Of a DNA stretch of 64,000 bases, positions 27,168-36,089 are shown piece after piece. Source of the DNA: Simkaniaceae bacterium (GTDB lineage Bacteria; Chlamydiota; Chlamydiia; Chlamydiales; Simkaniaceae); NCBI GenBank assembly GCA_018399055.1, contig CP073762.1, positions 1,116,001-1,180,000 of the forward strand. The letters run 5' to 3'. Below the pieces are notes generated by a model. It did not search any database, was not told the DNA's origin, and was given only the letters and a program-made list of their open reading frames with translations. Position numbers and translations under genes: made by a program. Position 1 is the first letter of the stretch. Each line of letters starts with the position of its first letter.

Positions 27168-29008
27168 TCGACAGTCACTGACTTTGCAAGGTTGCGGGGC
27201 TGATCGATATCAGTTCCTCGCAGCAGCGCGACATAGTAGGCAAAGAGTTGTCCGGCAATGGAGTAAAGAATCGAGGCTAAGGGGTCGATAGTTTTGGGAA
27301 TCCACAAAACATCTTTGGTAATCGTGAGAGCTTCTTCTTTTCCTTTTGGAGCAAAGATCAAGATTTCTCCTCCACGGGCTTTGACCTCCATTAGGTTGCT
27401 CATCATCTTATCGAAGGTTTGCAGATTTCCACAAAGCCCCACGACTGCAAGTTTTGGATTAACGAGCGCAATCGGCCCATGTTTCATCTCTCCCGCCGGA
27501 TAGCCGTTGGCATTGAGATAGCTGATTTCTTTGAGCTTTAAGGCAGCTTCAAGGCTTGTAGGGTACATGTAGCGTCGTCCCATAAAGAAAAAGTGCTCAA
27601 ACTTAGAATACTTTTCGGCAAAGGCTTCGATTTGCGATCCTTGTGCGAGCACTTGAGTAATCTTTGTGGGAAGGTGTTTGAGTTCCTTAAGAAACTGTTG
27701 TCCCTCCTCTTTGCTCAGATGGCGAAGACGAGCCATATAAAGAGTAAAAAGAGCTAAGACAGTGAGTTGACTCGTAAAGGCCTTTGTTGAGCAGACGCTT
27801 ACTTCAGGTCCTGCCCTTAGGAACAAGGTCGAGTCGGCTTCTCTCACCAGAGTCGAATGGTCAACATTGCAAATGGCAACAACCTTTGCCCCTTTTGCTT
27901 TCGCTTCACGTACAGCAGCAATGGTGTCTGCTGTTTCCCCTGATTGGCTGAGCGCAATGACAAGAGTATCTTCTGAGATGATTGGGTTGGTATAACGGAA
28001 TTCCGAGGCAATTGCGGTCTCTGTTGGAATACGGGCTAGGTGCTCAAACATAGATGCGGCAATTGAACCTGCATGCCACGAGGTTCCACATGCCAAAATA
28101 AGGACTCTTTTAATTGATTGAAGGCGATGGGGTGAGAGGGTCAGTTCTTCGAATTCTGCAGTGCCAAACTCTTCTCTGCATCGATCTAGCATTGACTGCT
28201 GCACTGTTTGAGGTTGCTCGAAGATCTCTTTAAGCATGTAATGGTCATATCCATTTTTTGAAATGGTTTCTCCTTGGAACTCGACCCGCTTCATCTCTTT
28301 ATGGATCTTTTTGCCTTTAGAGCTATAAAGGGTAAAATGGTTATGTTTGAGAACGGCAATTTCATCATCTTTTAAGTAGAGAATATCGAGCACTTTTCCA
28401 TTGAAGGAATTTGCATCTGAGGAGAGGTAGGCCTCGCCGTTCGAGGGGTCGATTCCTACAACGAGAGGGCTTTCTCTTGAAGCACCAATCATTTCATCGG
28501 GATGATTTTTGTGGATAACGGCAATCGCAAAAGAACCATGAAGTTCTTTCATCGCTTTTTGAACGGCCTGTCGCAGAGTTCCCTGATAGTGGTGAGAAAT
28601 AAGTGCTGCAATCACCTCAGTGTCTGTGTCGGAGAGGAAGGCCACCCCTTTTGCAATGAGTCTATCACGGATAGCATTGTGATTTTCAATGATTCCATTA
28701 TGGACAAGAGCGAGGGTTTCATATTGGTCTAGGTGAGGGTGGGCATTTTCTTCATTAGGAACGCCATGGGTTGCCCATCTGGTATGAGCAATCGTTGTAT
28801 TCAGTTTGATCTTTTCACTTGAAACAGCTTGTTGAAGTGCATTGATTTTTCCGGCTCGTTTGCAAGAGCGAATTTTTCCGTCAATGATACCTGCAATTCC
28901 TGAAGAATCATATCCTCGATACTCCAGCAGCCTAAGGCCATCGATGCAAACATCGATAGGACTCTTTTCACTTGTTGAAGACTGGATGTACCCAAAAATT
29001 CCACACAT
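27164..29008 (-). CDS. glmS: Glutamine-fructose-6-phosphate aminotransferase (isomerizing)
   Basis: 614 aa, full length. Nucleophile Cys2 (MCGIFGY). Glutaminase motifs are LEYRGYDSSG, AHTRWATHG and HNGIIENH. Two SIS sugar-isomerase domains follow, with ACGTSWHAG, SQSGETADT and CSTKAFTSQL. The C-terminal DQPRNLAKSVTVE is the conserved tail. It makes glucosamine-6-phosphate from fructose-6-phosphate and glutamine for peptidoglycan and lipid A. It begins four bases after the methyltransferase stop and overlaps the symporter start. No glmS ribozyme is possible in the short upstream gap. Confidence 0.97.
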   Translation of the reverse strand: MCGIFGYIQSSTSEKSPIDVCIDGLRLLEYRGYDSSGIAGIIDGKIRSCKRAGKINALQQAVSSEKIKLNTTIAHTRWATHGVPNEENAHPHLDQYETLALVHNGIIENHNAIRDRLIAKGVAFLSDTDTEVIAALISHHYQGTLRQAVQKAMKELHGSFAIAVIHKNHPDEMIGASRESPLVVGIDPSNGEAYLSSDANSFNGKVLDILYLKDDEIAVLKHNHFTLYSSKGKKIHKEMKRVEFQGETISKNGYDHYMLKEIFEQPQTVQQSMLDRCREEFGTAEFEELTLSPHRLQSIKRVLILACGTSWHAGSIAASMFEHLARIPTETAIASEFRYTNPIISEDTLVIALSQSGETADTIAAVREAKAKGAKVVAICNVDHSTLVREADSTLFLRAGPEVSVCSTKAFTSQLTVLALFTLYMARLRHLSKEEGQQFLKELKHLPTKITQVLAQGSQIEAFAEKYSKFEHFFFMGRRYMYPTSLEAALKLKEISYLNANGYPAGEMKHGPIALVNPKLAVVGLCGNLQTFDKMMSNLMEVKARGGEILIFAPKGKEEALTITKDVLWIPKTIDPLASILYSIAGQLFAYYVALLRGTDIDQPRNLAKSVTVE

Positions 29009-29012
29009 AGCA

Positions 29013-29765
29013 TTACTTTAGCGTAAGAGTCCCTTCGAGAGCAAGGAAAAGAGGAAATTCTTTGCGCGCTCTATTTTCCATTTTTGCCTTTCCTCCGCTT
29101 GATGTTTTAGTTGAGTGCCACTCTTCTAGCCGTGTGAGGGAAAAACCAGCTTTCACCATCCACTCCACATAGGTGGATAAGGGGTTGTGGTAGGAGAAGG
29201 TTTTTTCTGATTTCTCCTTCTTGCTAGGATGCATTTGAATAGGAATCTCCAGTGGAGAGAGATAACGATCAATCCGTCGGTATTGGAGTTTTTTATTCTC
29301 ATCGACTCCCCAGCTCGATTGCCTTGGGATCCGATAGCAAGGATGGTTGAGAATCACGATGAGTTTGCCTCCCCGCTTTAGATGACGTGCTCCATTTTTA
29401 ACCGCCTCTTCTCCCTTTTCCATATTTTGAAGCGAGAGAATCATAAACGCGTGGCTAAAATCTTTCTTAGTTATTTTTAGAGGTCTTGTAGCGTCTCCAA
29501 CCTGAAACTTATGGCCTGAATATCCCTTGGCTTTTTGAACAAGGGGTTTTGCCAAATCAAGCCCCAGATAAGAAACTTTTTCTGGGAGCTGCCGAGCTAA
29601 AATGCCCTGACCACATCCAAAGTCTAACACCGAGTCTCCATCGTTGAATGAGAGCCATTTTTTTAGTGCAGGAAAGATGACTTCTTGGTGGTAGGTATGC
29701 CCCTCTTTTGAGACAATGTCATCATACCACTTTCCAACCTGTTTCCATGATGTATCGTGCTTCAT
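29013..29765 (-). CDS. SAM-dependent methyltransferase
   Basis: 250 aa from ATG 29765; a GTG at 29798 in frame is an alternative that adds 11 residues. Motif I is VLDFGCGQG, followed by LGLDLA (acidic end of strand 2), VGDATRP and a post-motif region LKRGGKLIVILNHPC. This is a class I methyltransferase. The HPCYRIPRQ and YHNPLSTY segments resemble small-molecule or quinone-type methyltransferases, but the substrate is unknown. First gene of the operon with glmS. It is divergent from mgtE with under 50 bp between starts, so the two promoters must overlap. Confidence 0.85.
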   Translation of the reverse strand: MKHDTSWKQVGKWYDDIVSKEGHTYHQEVIFPALKKWLSFNDGDSVLDFGCGQGILARQLPEKVSYLGLDLAKPLVQKAKGYSGHKFQVGDATRPLKITKKDFSHAFMILSLQNMEKGEEAVKNGARHLKRGGKLIVILNHPCYRIPRQSSWGVDENKKLQYRRIDRYLSPLEIPIQMHPSKKEKSEKTFSYHNPLSTYVEWMVKAGFSLTRLEEWHSTKTSSGGKAKMENRARKEFPLFLALEGTLTLK

Positions 29766-29812
29766 AATCACCGAGTTTACGTTATTGACTTTTATCACGA
29801 AAGAAGTAATCT

Positions 29813-30799
29813 ATGAGGATGTCAGAAAAAGATTTGAATAAGCCACTTCGAGATTTTATTGTTCCCGTCCGGACTACGATTCATGTGGAACATACGGTGG
29901 AAGAAGCCCTCCGCTACCTTCGCGATAAACACATTACGGACGAGATTATTTATATTTATGTTGTTGATGAGGAGAGGAAACTCATCGGCGTTGTTCCAAC
30001 CCGTCGCCTTCTACTGACTAAGCCTCAAACTCCCATTAGGGATTTAATGGGAACGCATCTCATTAGTTTAAGAGGGGACCAAACCCTTCAGGAAGCAATG
30101 GAGTTTTTGGAAACCCATCACCTTCTGGCTCTTCCCGTTGTTGATGATAAGAATCATCTTCTTGGAGTCATTGATGTCGGGCTTTACTTAGAGGAAAAAA
30201 TTGATGTGGCATCTTCTCGACGTCGTTCCGATATCTTTCAAATGATTGGTATGTATGTCGAAGAGGGAAAAAAGCCCAGCCCTTGGCAAGGGTATCGCTC
30301 GCGTATGCCATGGATTTTTTGTAATATGTTTGGAGGCTTTGCTTGCGCTATTATCTCGCGAGTCTTTGAGGTTGTCCTTTCTCAAGTTCTTCTTCTTGCA
30401 ATGTTTATTCCCTTAGTCCTAACCCTTTCTGAGTCGATTTCCATGCAGTCTATGGCTCAAAGTATGCAGCTCCTTAAGAAACATAATCGCCCTTGGAGTT
30501 ATACAATTGGATGCCTCCTGCGCGAATGGCAAGTCGTTGCCCTCATTGCGATTACCTCAGGAATCATTGTCGGCTCTGTCTCGCTCCTTTGGGGCGATGG
30601 AATCGCTCCAGGAGTCGTCATTATGTTTGCGATCATGTGTGGAGTTTACATTACGTCGTCAATTGGCTCGGCTGTCCCACTCATTCTTCATGCCCGAAAA
30701 TGGGACCCCCGCGTTGCTGCAGGGCCTGTTGTTCTCATGTTCGCCGATGTGATCACCACACTCATCTATCTTTCCTTAGGAACTTGGTGGCTTCTATAG
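29813..30799 (+). CDS. mgtE: MgtE-type Mg2+ transporter lacking the N-terminal domain
   Basis: 328 aa. Two CBS motifs at residues ~15-70 (VPVRTTIHVEHTVEEALRYL ... YVVDEERKLIGVV) and ~75-135 (DLMGTHLISLRGDQTLQEAM ... PVVDDKNHLLGVI), then five membrane helices from about residue 165. MFIPLVLTLSESISMQSMA replaces the usual GxGGNxGxQ stretch. The last helix keeps Asp in MFADVITTLIYL, the position that selects Mg2+ in the pore. The ~130-aa MgtE_N domain that helps close the channel at high Mg2+ is absent. The ATG at 29813 is preceded by AAGAAG; ATG 29819 is possible. Confidence 0.85.
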   Translation: MRMSEKDLNKPLRDFIVPVRTTIHVEHTVEEALRYLRDKHITDEIIYIYVVDEERKLIGVVPTRRLLLTKPQTPIRDLMGTHLISLRGDQTLQEAMEFLETHHLLALPVVDDKNHLLGVIDVGLYLEEKIDVASSRRRSDIFQMIGMYVEEGKKPSPWQGYRSRMPWIFCNMFGGFACAIISRVFEVVLSQVLLLAMFIPLVLTLSESISMQSMAQSMQLLKKHNRPWSYTIGCLLREWQVVALIAITSGIIVGSVSLLWGDGIAPGVVIMFAIMCGVYITSSIGSAVPLILHARKWDPRVAAGPVVLMFADVITTLIYLSLGTWWLL

Positions 30800-30803
30800 T
30801 CCT

Positions 30804-30992
30804 TTAGTTATCACTGAGAGTTAGAAATCCCGTATCAAATAAGACTTGGTTGAGGTATTTGTCTAGAAAAGCTTTCTGGCCAGCAGTGTACTTTTCGGCA
30901 TCTCCCACTTGTTCATGTTTTTGGTTTATCTCTATCCACTCTTCATAATCTAGGCGAGTATCTGCGTCGTTTTCGATGGTCTCTAGTGGCAT
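30804..30992 (-). CDS. Small hypothetical protein (62 aa)
   Basis: The open frame reaches 31079 only through a TTG. ATG 30992 is preceded by GGAGG three bases away, a short spacing. The product (MPLETIENDADTRLDYEEWI...KAFLDKYLNQVLF) is acidic and soluble, with no family recognised. It lies between the convergent ends of mgtE and the start side of the permease. It may be a real small gene or the tail of a decayed one. Confidence 0.4.
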   Translation of the reverse strand: MPLETIENDADTRLDYEEWIEINQKHEQVGDAEKYTAGQKAFLDKYLNQVLFDTGFLTLSDN

Positions 30993-31133
30993 AGTCCTCC
31001 AACCTTGATTGTATTTTTGTTTGATTTCAGGATCTGAATATCGAAGTAAACATGAGCATGTTAACGAGATCGAATGCAAAGCCAGATGGGAAAAGATCGG
31101 TGAAGATATCCTTAAATTAAAGTTGACAGAGCA

Positions 31134-32552
31134 CTAGTCTTCACCCTGGAAAGTAATCGGTTCATTCCAGCTGGGCTTTTTAAACAGCAGAATGATGAAA
31201 GGAGCTACGCAAAATAAGATCATCCCAAAAACCAAAAATAGCACGTAAAATAGGGGGCTTCCTGTTTCCAGTTGATCTGGAGGAAAGAAGCCAATAAAGA
31301 TCGCTAAGGCTGAACTGACAAAACCGACACCAGCTGTTAGCCACATTCCGAATTTCCCTCCGGGGATTTTATAGGCCCGGTGAACATCAGGCTTTTTATA
31401 GCGAAGGCGTATTGCCGCTGCAAACATGATGCTATACATCAAAAGGTATAGCTGAGATGTGAGTGCCAGCAAGATCCAAAATGAGCTGTTTACATTGGGC
31501 ATAAGTAAGAAAACTATCCCTAAGATTGAAACAATAATTCCTTGAAAAACAAGCATTCCAATGGGCATATTGTGTTTGTTGATCTTATGCAGGATAGGGG
31601 GAAAGTCTCCATCTTGTGCTGCGGCAAGAAGTCCTTTACTCGGTCCAGCGGTCCATGTGCTCATTGCGCCAAGCGCTCCAAAGGCTACCATAAATGCTAT
31701 GATGGGTACAGCCCACCCTAGATTATAAGCTCTGAGAAAAAAGGCAATTGCTTCCATTCCTCCGGAAACCAGGCTAATCTTCTTCTCTGGAATCACAATG
31801 GCTATTGCCAAAGTTCCTAAAATGGATAGGACAATGATAATCGATGCTGAGAGCAAGATTGCTCGTGGAAAGTTTTTTTGAGGATTTTTTACGTCCTTGG
31901 CATGAACCGCAGACATCTCCATTCCAGCGAATCCGAGTAGGACTCCCGCTAAAAGAGTGAGTTGCTGAGGACTCGATAGGTCTGGGAAAAAGGTATTCCA
32001 ATTAAAAGCTATATGGGAGGGTTTTCCTGCACCGAGCCAGGCTATTCCGAGTCCAATGATGACCACTCCAGGAATAATCGTTCCTAAAATCACACCTAGT
32101 GTACTGATCCACCCCGACATTTTCATTCCGAGTAAATTGAGGAGCGTTGCTCCCCAGAAAGCGCCAAAAATAACGCAGAACATATAAAGGGTATTGTCTG
32201 CTAGAGAAGGATCAAAACTAAATGCAATTGTTCCTGCAATAAAGGATAAAATTGTGGGGTACCAGACGACGTTTTCAATCCACAGGAGCCAACCAGCTAA
32301 GAATCCCCATCGGTGACCAAAAGCTTCTCGTACCCAAACATAGACGCCTCCACGCTCCGGCCAGCCCGTTGCGAGCTCCGCAGAAACAAGAGAGACGGGG
32401 ATAAAAAAAAGGAGGATGGAAACAATGAAGTAAAACAGAGAGGAAAAGCCATAGACAGCTGTAAGCGGCCAGTTTTTGATGCTACAAATGGCTGCAACAT
32501 TGATCATAGCGAGAAAGAAAATGTTGAGTGTTCTTCTAGAGCTTTTAGTCAT
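31134..32552 (-). CDS. APC-superfamily amino-acid permease (glutamate/GABA-antiporter-like)
   Basis: 472 aa, 12 predicted membrane segments. Residues ~55-95 (VSAELATGWPERGGVYVWVREAFG, then GFLAGWLLWIENVVWYP) match the helix 2-3 region of the glutamate:GABA and related APC exchangers. GFAGMEMSAVHAKDVKNPQKNFPRA is the helix-6 loop typical of the family. LRYKKPDVHRAYKIPGGK precedes the last helices. Likely imports or exchanges amino acids, which fits an intracellular parasite lacking many biosynthetic routes. The precise substrate is unknown. Confidence 0.88.
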   Translation of the reverse strand: MTKSSRRTLNIFFLAMINVAAICSIKNWPLTAVYGFSSLFYFIVSILLFFIPVSLVSAELATGWPERGGVYVWVREAFGHRWGFLAGWLLWIENVVWYPTILSFIAGTIAFSFDPSLADNTLYMFCVIFGAFWGATLLNLLGMKMSGWISTLGVILGTIIPGVVIIGLGIAWLGAGKPSHIAFNWNTFFPDLSSPQQLTLLAGVLLGFAGMEMSAVHAKDVKNPQKNFPRAILLSASIIIVLSILGTLAIAIVIPEKKISLVSGGMEAIAFFLRAYNLGWAVPIIAFMVAFGALGAMSTWTAGPSKGLLAAAQDGDFPPILHKINKHNMPIGMLVFQGIIVSILGIVFLLMPNVNSSFWILLALTSQLYLLMYSIMFAAAIRLRYKKPDVHRAYKIPGGKFGMWLTAGVGFVSSALAIFIGFFPPDQLETGSPLFYVLFLVFGMILFCVAPFIILLFKKPSWNEPITFQGED

Positions 32553-32613
32553 AACAATTTTTCTTTATAGATATTCAAAGGTCCCTTATAACACATTCCA
32601 TATGATCTTGAAA

Positions 32614-33678
32614 ATGAAAACTGTTATTTTTGCGTTACTTTTTCCCCTTATGACGTTACTTGGGGACATTCAAAAATCCATTGAAGAACGGGTAGAAGTC
32701 TATCACAGCGAGCATGCAATTACAGGAATGGCTATTGCAGCAATTGGCCGGGATAACCATCAAAAATTTCAGCAAATCGTTACGAAAGGAAAACTTTCTC
32801 TAAAATCTCCTATTCCTGTGAATGCCTTTACCGAGTTTCGCATAGGTCCCTTAACCCAAATCGTCACTGCTGGGACCCTTGCTTACCTTGTCCAAGAAGG
32901 TCAGGTGAGTCTCAATGATCCCATTTCTAAATTCCTTCCGAAGTCGATGACACTTCCTAACTACAAAGGCAAAGAAATAACCCTTGGTGATCTCGCGACT
33001 CATACTTCAGGCCTCCCTGATATGCCCTACTCCCTTACTAGTCGCTCCAATTTCAGCATTAGTCAAATGTACCGTTTTCTTTCTAAGTACGAGCTTCCTA
33101 GGGAACCTGGTTCCAAGTACGAGTACTCCAATTTTGGTTATGCCTTTTTATCAAATATCCTCTCTCGGATTGCCAAACGTTCCTACCCCGAACTTGCTGC
33201 ACAGCTCATCATGCATCCATTAGGGACCGACGATACCGTCTTTACCCTTTCTTCTGAGCAAAAAAAGAGACTTGCTACGGGCTACGAAAATGGTAGAGGA
33301 ATCTCTCCTCTTCAAAGTGAAAAAATTTACTCGGTATTTATTGGTTCAGGGGGGCTTTATTCCACTCCGAAGGATATGCTGACCTTTCTTTCCTTTAATT
33401 TGGGAAAAGAGAAAACGAGTCTCAACGCGATTCTTCCCCTCATGCAAACCCCCTACCATTCATTCAAAGGTTTTGACATGGGCCTTGGTTGGAAAATCAG
33501 CGCTTTCCCAAATGCCCAAGCAAATTTCTATCATTTAAGTGGAACGCTCTTTGGCTTCGGAATGTTTATGGGCTTTGTTCCCGATCATGATATCGGGGTG
33601 GTTGTCTTAACAAATCAAGGAGATCATGATCCTACCCAACTTGGGGAAGAAATCCTTAAAATTATGAGTGATTTATGA
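32614..33678 (+). CDS. Beta-lactamase-fold exported protein lacking catalytic Ser and Lys
   Basis: 354 aa from ATG 32614, which starts a signal peptide (MKTVIFALLFPLMTLLG); ATG 32602 would add four residues. The class C beta-lactamase / serine-hydrolase fold is clear: LVQEGQVSLNDPISKFLP, ITLGDLATHTSGLPDMP, the Tyr motif YSN at 171-173 (KYEYSNFGYAF) and HLSGTLFGFG near the end. But the nucleophile motif SxxK, expected right after FRIG, reads PLTQ (residues 79-82): Ser is Pro79 and Lys is Gln82. It is therefore predicted not to hydrolyse. A binding or scaffolding role in the periplasm is possible. It overlaps the next gene (ATGA, 33675-33678). Confidence 0.85.
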   Translation: MKTVIFALLFPLMTLLGDIQKSIEERVEVYHSEHAITGMAIAAIGRDNHQKFQQIVTKGKLSLKSPIPVNAFTEFRIGPLTQIVTAGTLAYLVQEGQVSLNDPISKFLPKSMTLPNYKGKEITLGDLATHTSGLPDMPYSLTSRSNFSISQMYRFLSKYELPREPGSKYEYSNFGYAFLSNILSRIAKRSYPELAAQLIMHPLGTDDTVFTLSSEQKKRLATGYENGRGISPLQSEKIYSVFIGSGGLYSTPKDMLTFLSFNLGKEKTSLNAILPLMQTPYHSFKGFDMGLGWKISAFPNAQANFYHLSGTLFGFGMFMGFVPDHDIGVVVLTNQGDHDPTQLGEEILKIMSDL

Positions 33679-34610
33679 ACGCATCCTTAAAAGTTTTTAT
33701 TACGCGAAAAATTCCTGATGTTGCTGAAAGGCTTCTCAAGGAGCATTTTGAGGTCTCTTGTCACGATGAAAATAATGTTCTTTCAAAGGAAAAACTGATC
33801 GAGGTTGTGAAAACCTACGACGGGATTCTCTCTACAATGCCCGATCGTTTAGACAAGGAAGTTCTGTCTCATGCAGGGCCGCTTAAAGTCATTGCAAATT
33901 ATGCTGCCGGCCTCGACAATATTGATACCACGTTTGCTAAGGAAAAGGGGATTAAAGTCTTTAACCTCTCTGATGAGGGAACCAATAGCACCGCTGATAT
34001 GACATGGGCCCTTTTGATGGCCTTTATTCGACGTATCCCCGAAGGGGACCGTTTTGTTCGAGAGGGGCATTGGAGTTCTTGGGATCCTTGGATTTGTGTA
34101 GGGGAAGAGCTTGCAGGGAAGACCTATGGTGTTATTGGATATGGGCGGATCGGACAGGCCGTTGCTAGGCGCGCACTTGGCTTTGACCTCAACGTGGTTG
34201 TTTACCATCGATCGCCCAAAGAATTACAAGATCCTAGTATGAAACAATTGCCTTGGGAGGAGTTCTTAGCTTCTGTGGACTATTTTTCCATTCACACGCC
34301 TTTGACATCCGACACCAAATACTTGATCAATTCCCAGTCAATTGCTCTTATGAAAAAACGTCCTCTACTTATCAATATGGCGCGAGGCCCTGTTGTCAAA
34401 ACAAGTGATCTCATTTCTGCATTAGAAAAAGGGCAGCTCCTCGGAGCTGCCCTTGATGTGACCGATCCCGAACCTCTGCCCGGAAATCATCCTCTTATAA
34501 AGGCTCCAAACTGTCTCCTTGCTCCTCATATTGGCACGGCAACTATTGATTGCCGCACCAACTCAGCGCGCGTTGCAGCCGAAAACCTTATAAAAGGCCT
34601 AGGGGTATAG
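33675..34610 (+). CDS. D-isomer-specific 2-hydroxyacid dehydrogenase (glyoxylate/hydroxypyruvate reductase type)
   Basis: 311 aa. NAD(P)-binding GYGRIG at 155-160 within GKTYGVIGYGRIGQAVA. The catalytic triad is readable: Arg237 (NMARGP), Glu266 (DPEPLP) and His285 (APHIGTAT). The N-terminal catalytic half has VIANYAAGLDNID, as in glyoxylate/hydroxypyruvate or glycerate dehydrogenases. It reduces 2-keto acids using NAD(P)H in the cytosol; the exact substrate is not determined. Translation is coupled to the pseudo-beta-lactamase gene by an ATGA overlap. Its 3' end overlaps the convergent secreted-protein gene by 12 bp. Confidence 0.92.
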   Translation: MNASLKVFITRKIPDVAERLLKEHFEVSCHDENNVLSKEKLIEVVKTYDGILSTMPDRLDKEVLSHAGPLKVIANYAAGLDNIDTTFAKEKGIKVFNLSDEGTNSTADMTWALLMAFIRRIPEGDRFVREGHWSSWDPWICVGEELAGKTYGVIGYGRIGQAVARRALGFDLNVVVYHRSPKELQDPSMKQLPWEEFLASVDYFSIHTPLTSDTKYLINSQSIALMKKRPLLINMARGPVVKTSDLISALEKGQLLGAALDVTDPEPLPGNHPLIKAPNCLLAPHIGTATIDCRTNSARVAAENLIKGLGV

Positions 34611-35957
34611 TCCCTTTTGGTAGATCAATCGCTTTTTCCCAAGAACATTAATGAGGTTTTGGGCCTCAACAATGGTGCGTGATGCTTCAACAAGTCCTGT
34701 AGACGCATCAAGCCATGCTGCAAAGGCAACTCCTCTGTTGCTCATAGAAACGCTTTCCACTTTCGAGTTCAGGTCAACAAGCACAGGTGGTGTTTCGAAG
34801 TCTCCTTGAAAACCAACTTTAGCATTTAGGTCAGCCGAACCATCATCCCAAGCCAAGACGGACCCACCATTGGGACTAGAGTTAAGGGAGGGAACTGTGT
34901 TTATCGAACCAATCTGTTGAATAATCCAGACCCAAGAGGGGGCGAAAACACTTGTGGAAGCTGTGGAAATATTCGCGGGAGCAGCTTGAATCCAAGCAAG
35001 TGTCGCGAATCCAAAGTTATCGATTGCTGCCTCAACCCACTTTGAGGGATTAGGATCCACCAAAACGGGGGTTGTCCAGGAAGAACTTGCGTTAGTACTA
35101 ACTGCTGCTGCAACTTGATCATTGAAAGTGCTGACCCCGACAACAGCATTTCCATTTCTATTCATATCGAAGTCAAAGCGTTCTGGTGGAGTTCCAAAAA
35201 CACCTCCACTAAACCCAAGATCAGGAAGAGGGGTTCCAGGAGCTGGGTTCCATGTGCTTGTTGCAGTGAGTGTTGCGATATTAAAAGATGCGTAGTTGAC
35301 TTGGACTGTTCCCGTATTTGTCGTCTTTAATAGACAGACAGAGGTTCCGTTCGATTGAATTCTAGGAATAGGAGCGGTACCAGCAGTTACTGTATTGTTA
35401 CTAGGGTCATTAATTGCGACAACTCCGAAGCTACTCCAACCTGTTCCATTTCCTTGACGGCTCAAGGTATGTACTACGGGATCTGTTCCACTCTGGTCAA
35501 GCCATGCAATCATACCATAGAAATTGTCTCGGATACAGTGAATGGCGAGTTCGGTTAATGTATTGACGGTCGCGGCAGTATACCGAGTGACTGCTCCAAC
35601 CCACACTCCCCCGGCTGGTCGAAAATCGGTTCTCACTAAGTCTGATGTTCCATCATCTTGGATGAATGCGACAGTAATATTTCCACTACCATCCATACAG
35701 ATTTGGATGTCTTTTCCTTTTCCATGCGAGTGTGGTGGTTCCCAGCCCCCGCCAAATGGACGGTAGGAGCTGTAGACTTCTCCTGATTGGGTCCAGGCTA
35801 GAGCTGCATTAGCGTTATCATCGGACGCGATTGTTACAGCATAGGTCGTATCTGCTCCTGCGGTTGAGACAGTCATTGGAGGTTCCCAAGTACTAGCACT
35901 TAGATAAGAGAGTGCTAGTAAGAAAAGCAAGATTAGGGTTTTGTGGATGTTTTGCAT
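34599..35957 (-). CDS. Secreted repeat protein, probable beta-propeller
   Basis: 452 aa. Signal peptide at residues 1-21 (MQNIHKTLILLFLLALSYLSA). GAGGAG lies six bases before the ATG. The mature protein repeats an Ala-Trp strand signature about every 50-60 residues: NAALAWTQSGEVYSS, ITVAFIQDDG, GMIAWLDQSG, ATLAWIQAAP, GSVLAWDDGS, VAFAAWLDAS. This suggests a six- or seven-bladed propeller of the BNR/sialidase-like type, without catalytic residues that I can name. The likely location is periplasm or cell surface. Function unknown. Confidence 0.75.
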   Translation of the reverse strand: MQNIHKTLILLFLLALSYLSASTWEPPMTVSTAGADTTYAVTIASDDNANAALAWTQSGEVYSSYRPFGGGWEPPHSHGKGKDIQICMDGSGNITVAFIQDDGTSDLVRTDFRPAGGVWVGAVTRYTAATVNTLTELAIHCIRDNFYGMIAWLDQSGTDPVVHTLSRQGNGTGWSSFGVVAINDPSNNTVTAGTAPIPRIQSNGTSVCLLKTTNTGTVQVNYASFNIATLTATSTWNPAPGTPLPDLGFSGGVFGTPPERFDFDMNRNGNAVVGVSTFNDQVAAAVSTNASSSWTTPVLVDPNPSKWVEAAIDNFGFATLAWIQAAPANISTASTSVFAPSWVWIIQQIGSINTVPSLNSSPNGGSVLAWDDGSADLNAKVGFQGDFETPPVLVDLNSKVESVSMSNRGVAFAAWLDASTGLVEASRTIVEAQNLINVLGKKRLIYQKGLYP

Positions 35958-36089
35958 GATATTCTCCTCACGTGTTTATCTTCTGCGAACATCTTAATTA
36001 AAAATTTATTTTTTACAAAATGATTTGCAAAAAAAAACTCGTCAATTATGAAGGACATAAGGGAAAGATAGACCTAAAAAGGCTTTGTT

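Noticed and set aside
28990-29020. glmS ribozyme or riboswitch upstream of glmS
   Set aside because: Only four bases separate glmS from the preceding gene; there is no room for a leader.
30992-31137. Short plus-strand frame ending EDILKLKLTEH at 31137
   Set aside because: Only ~43 codons, no start or ribosome-binding site and no recognised homology; it may be a scrap of a lost gene but cannot be supported.
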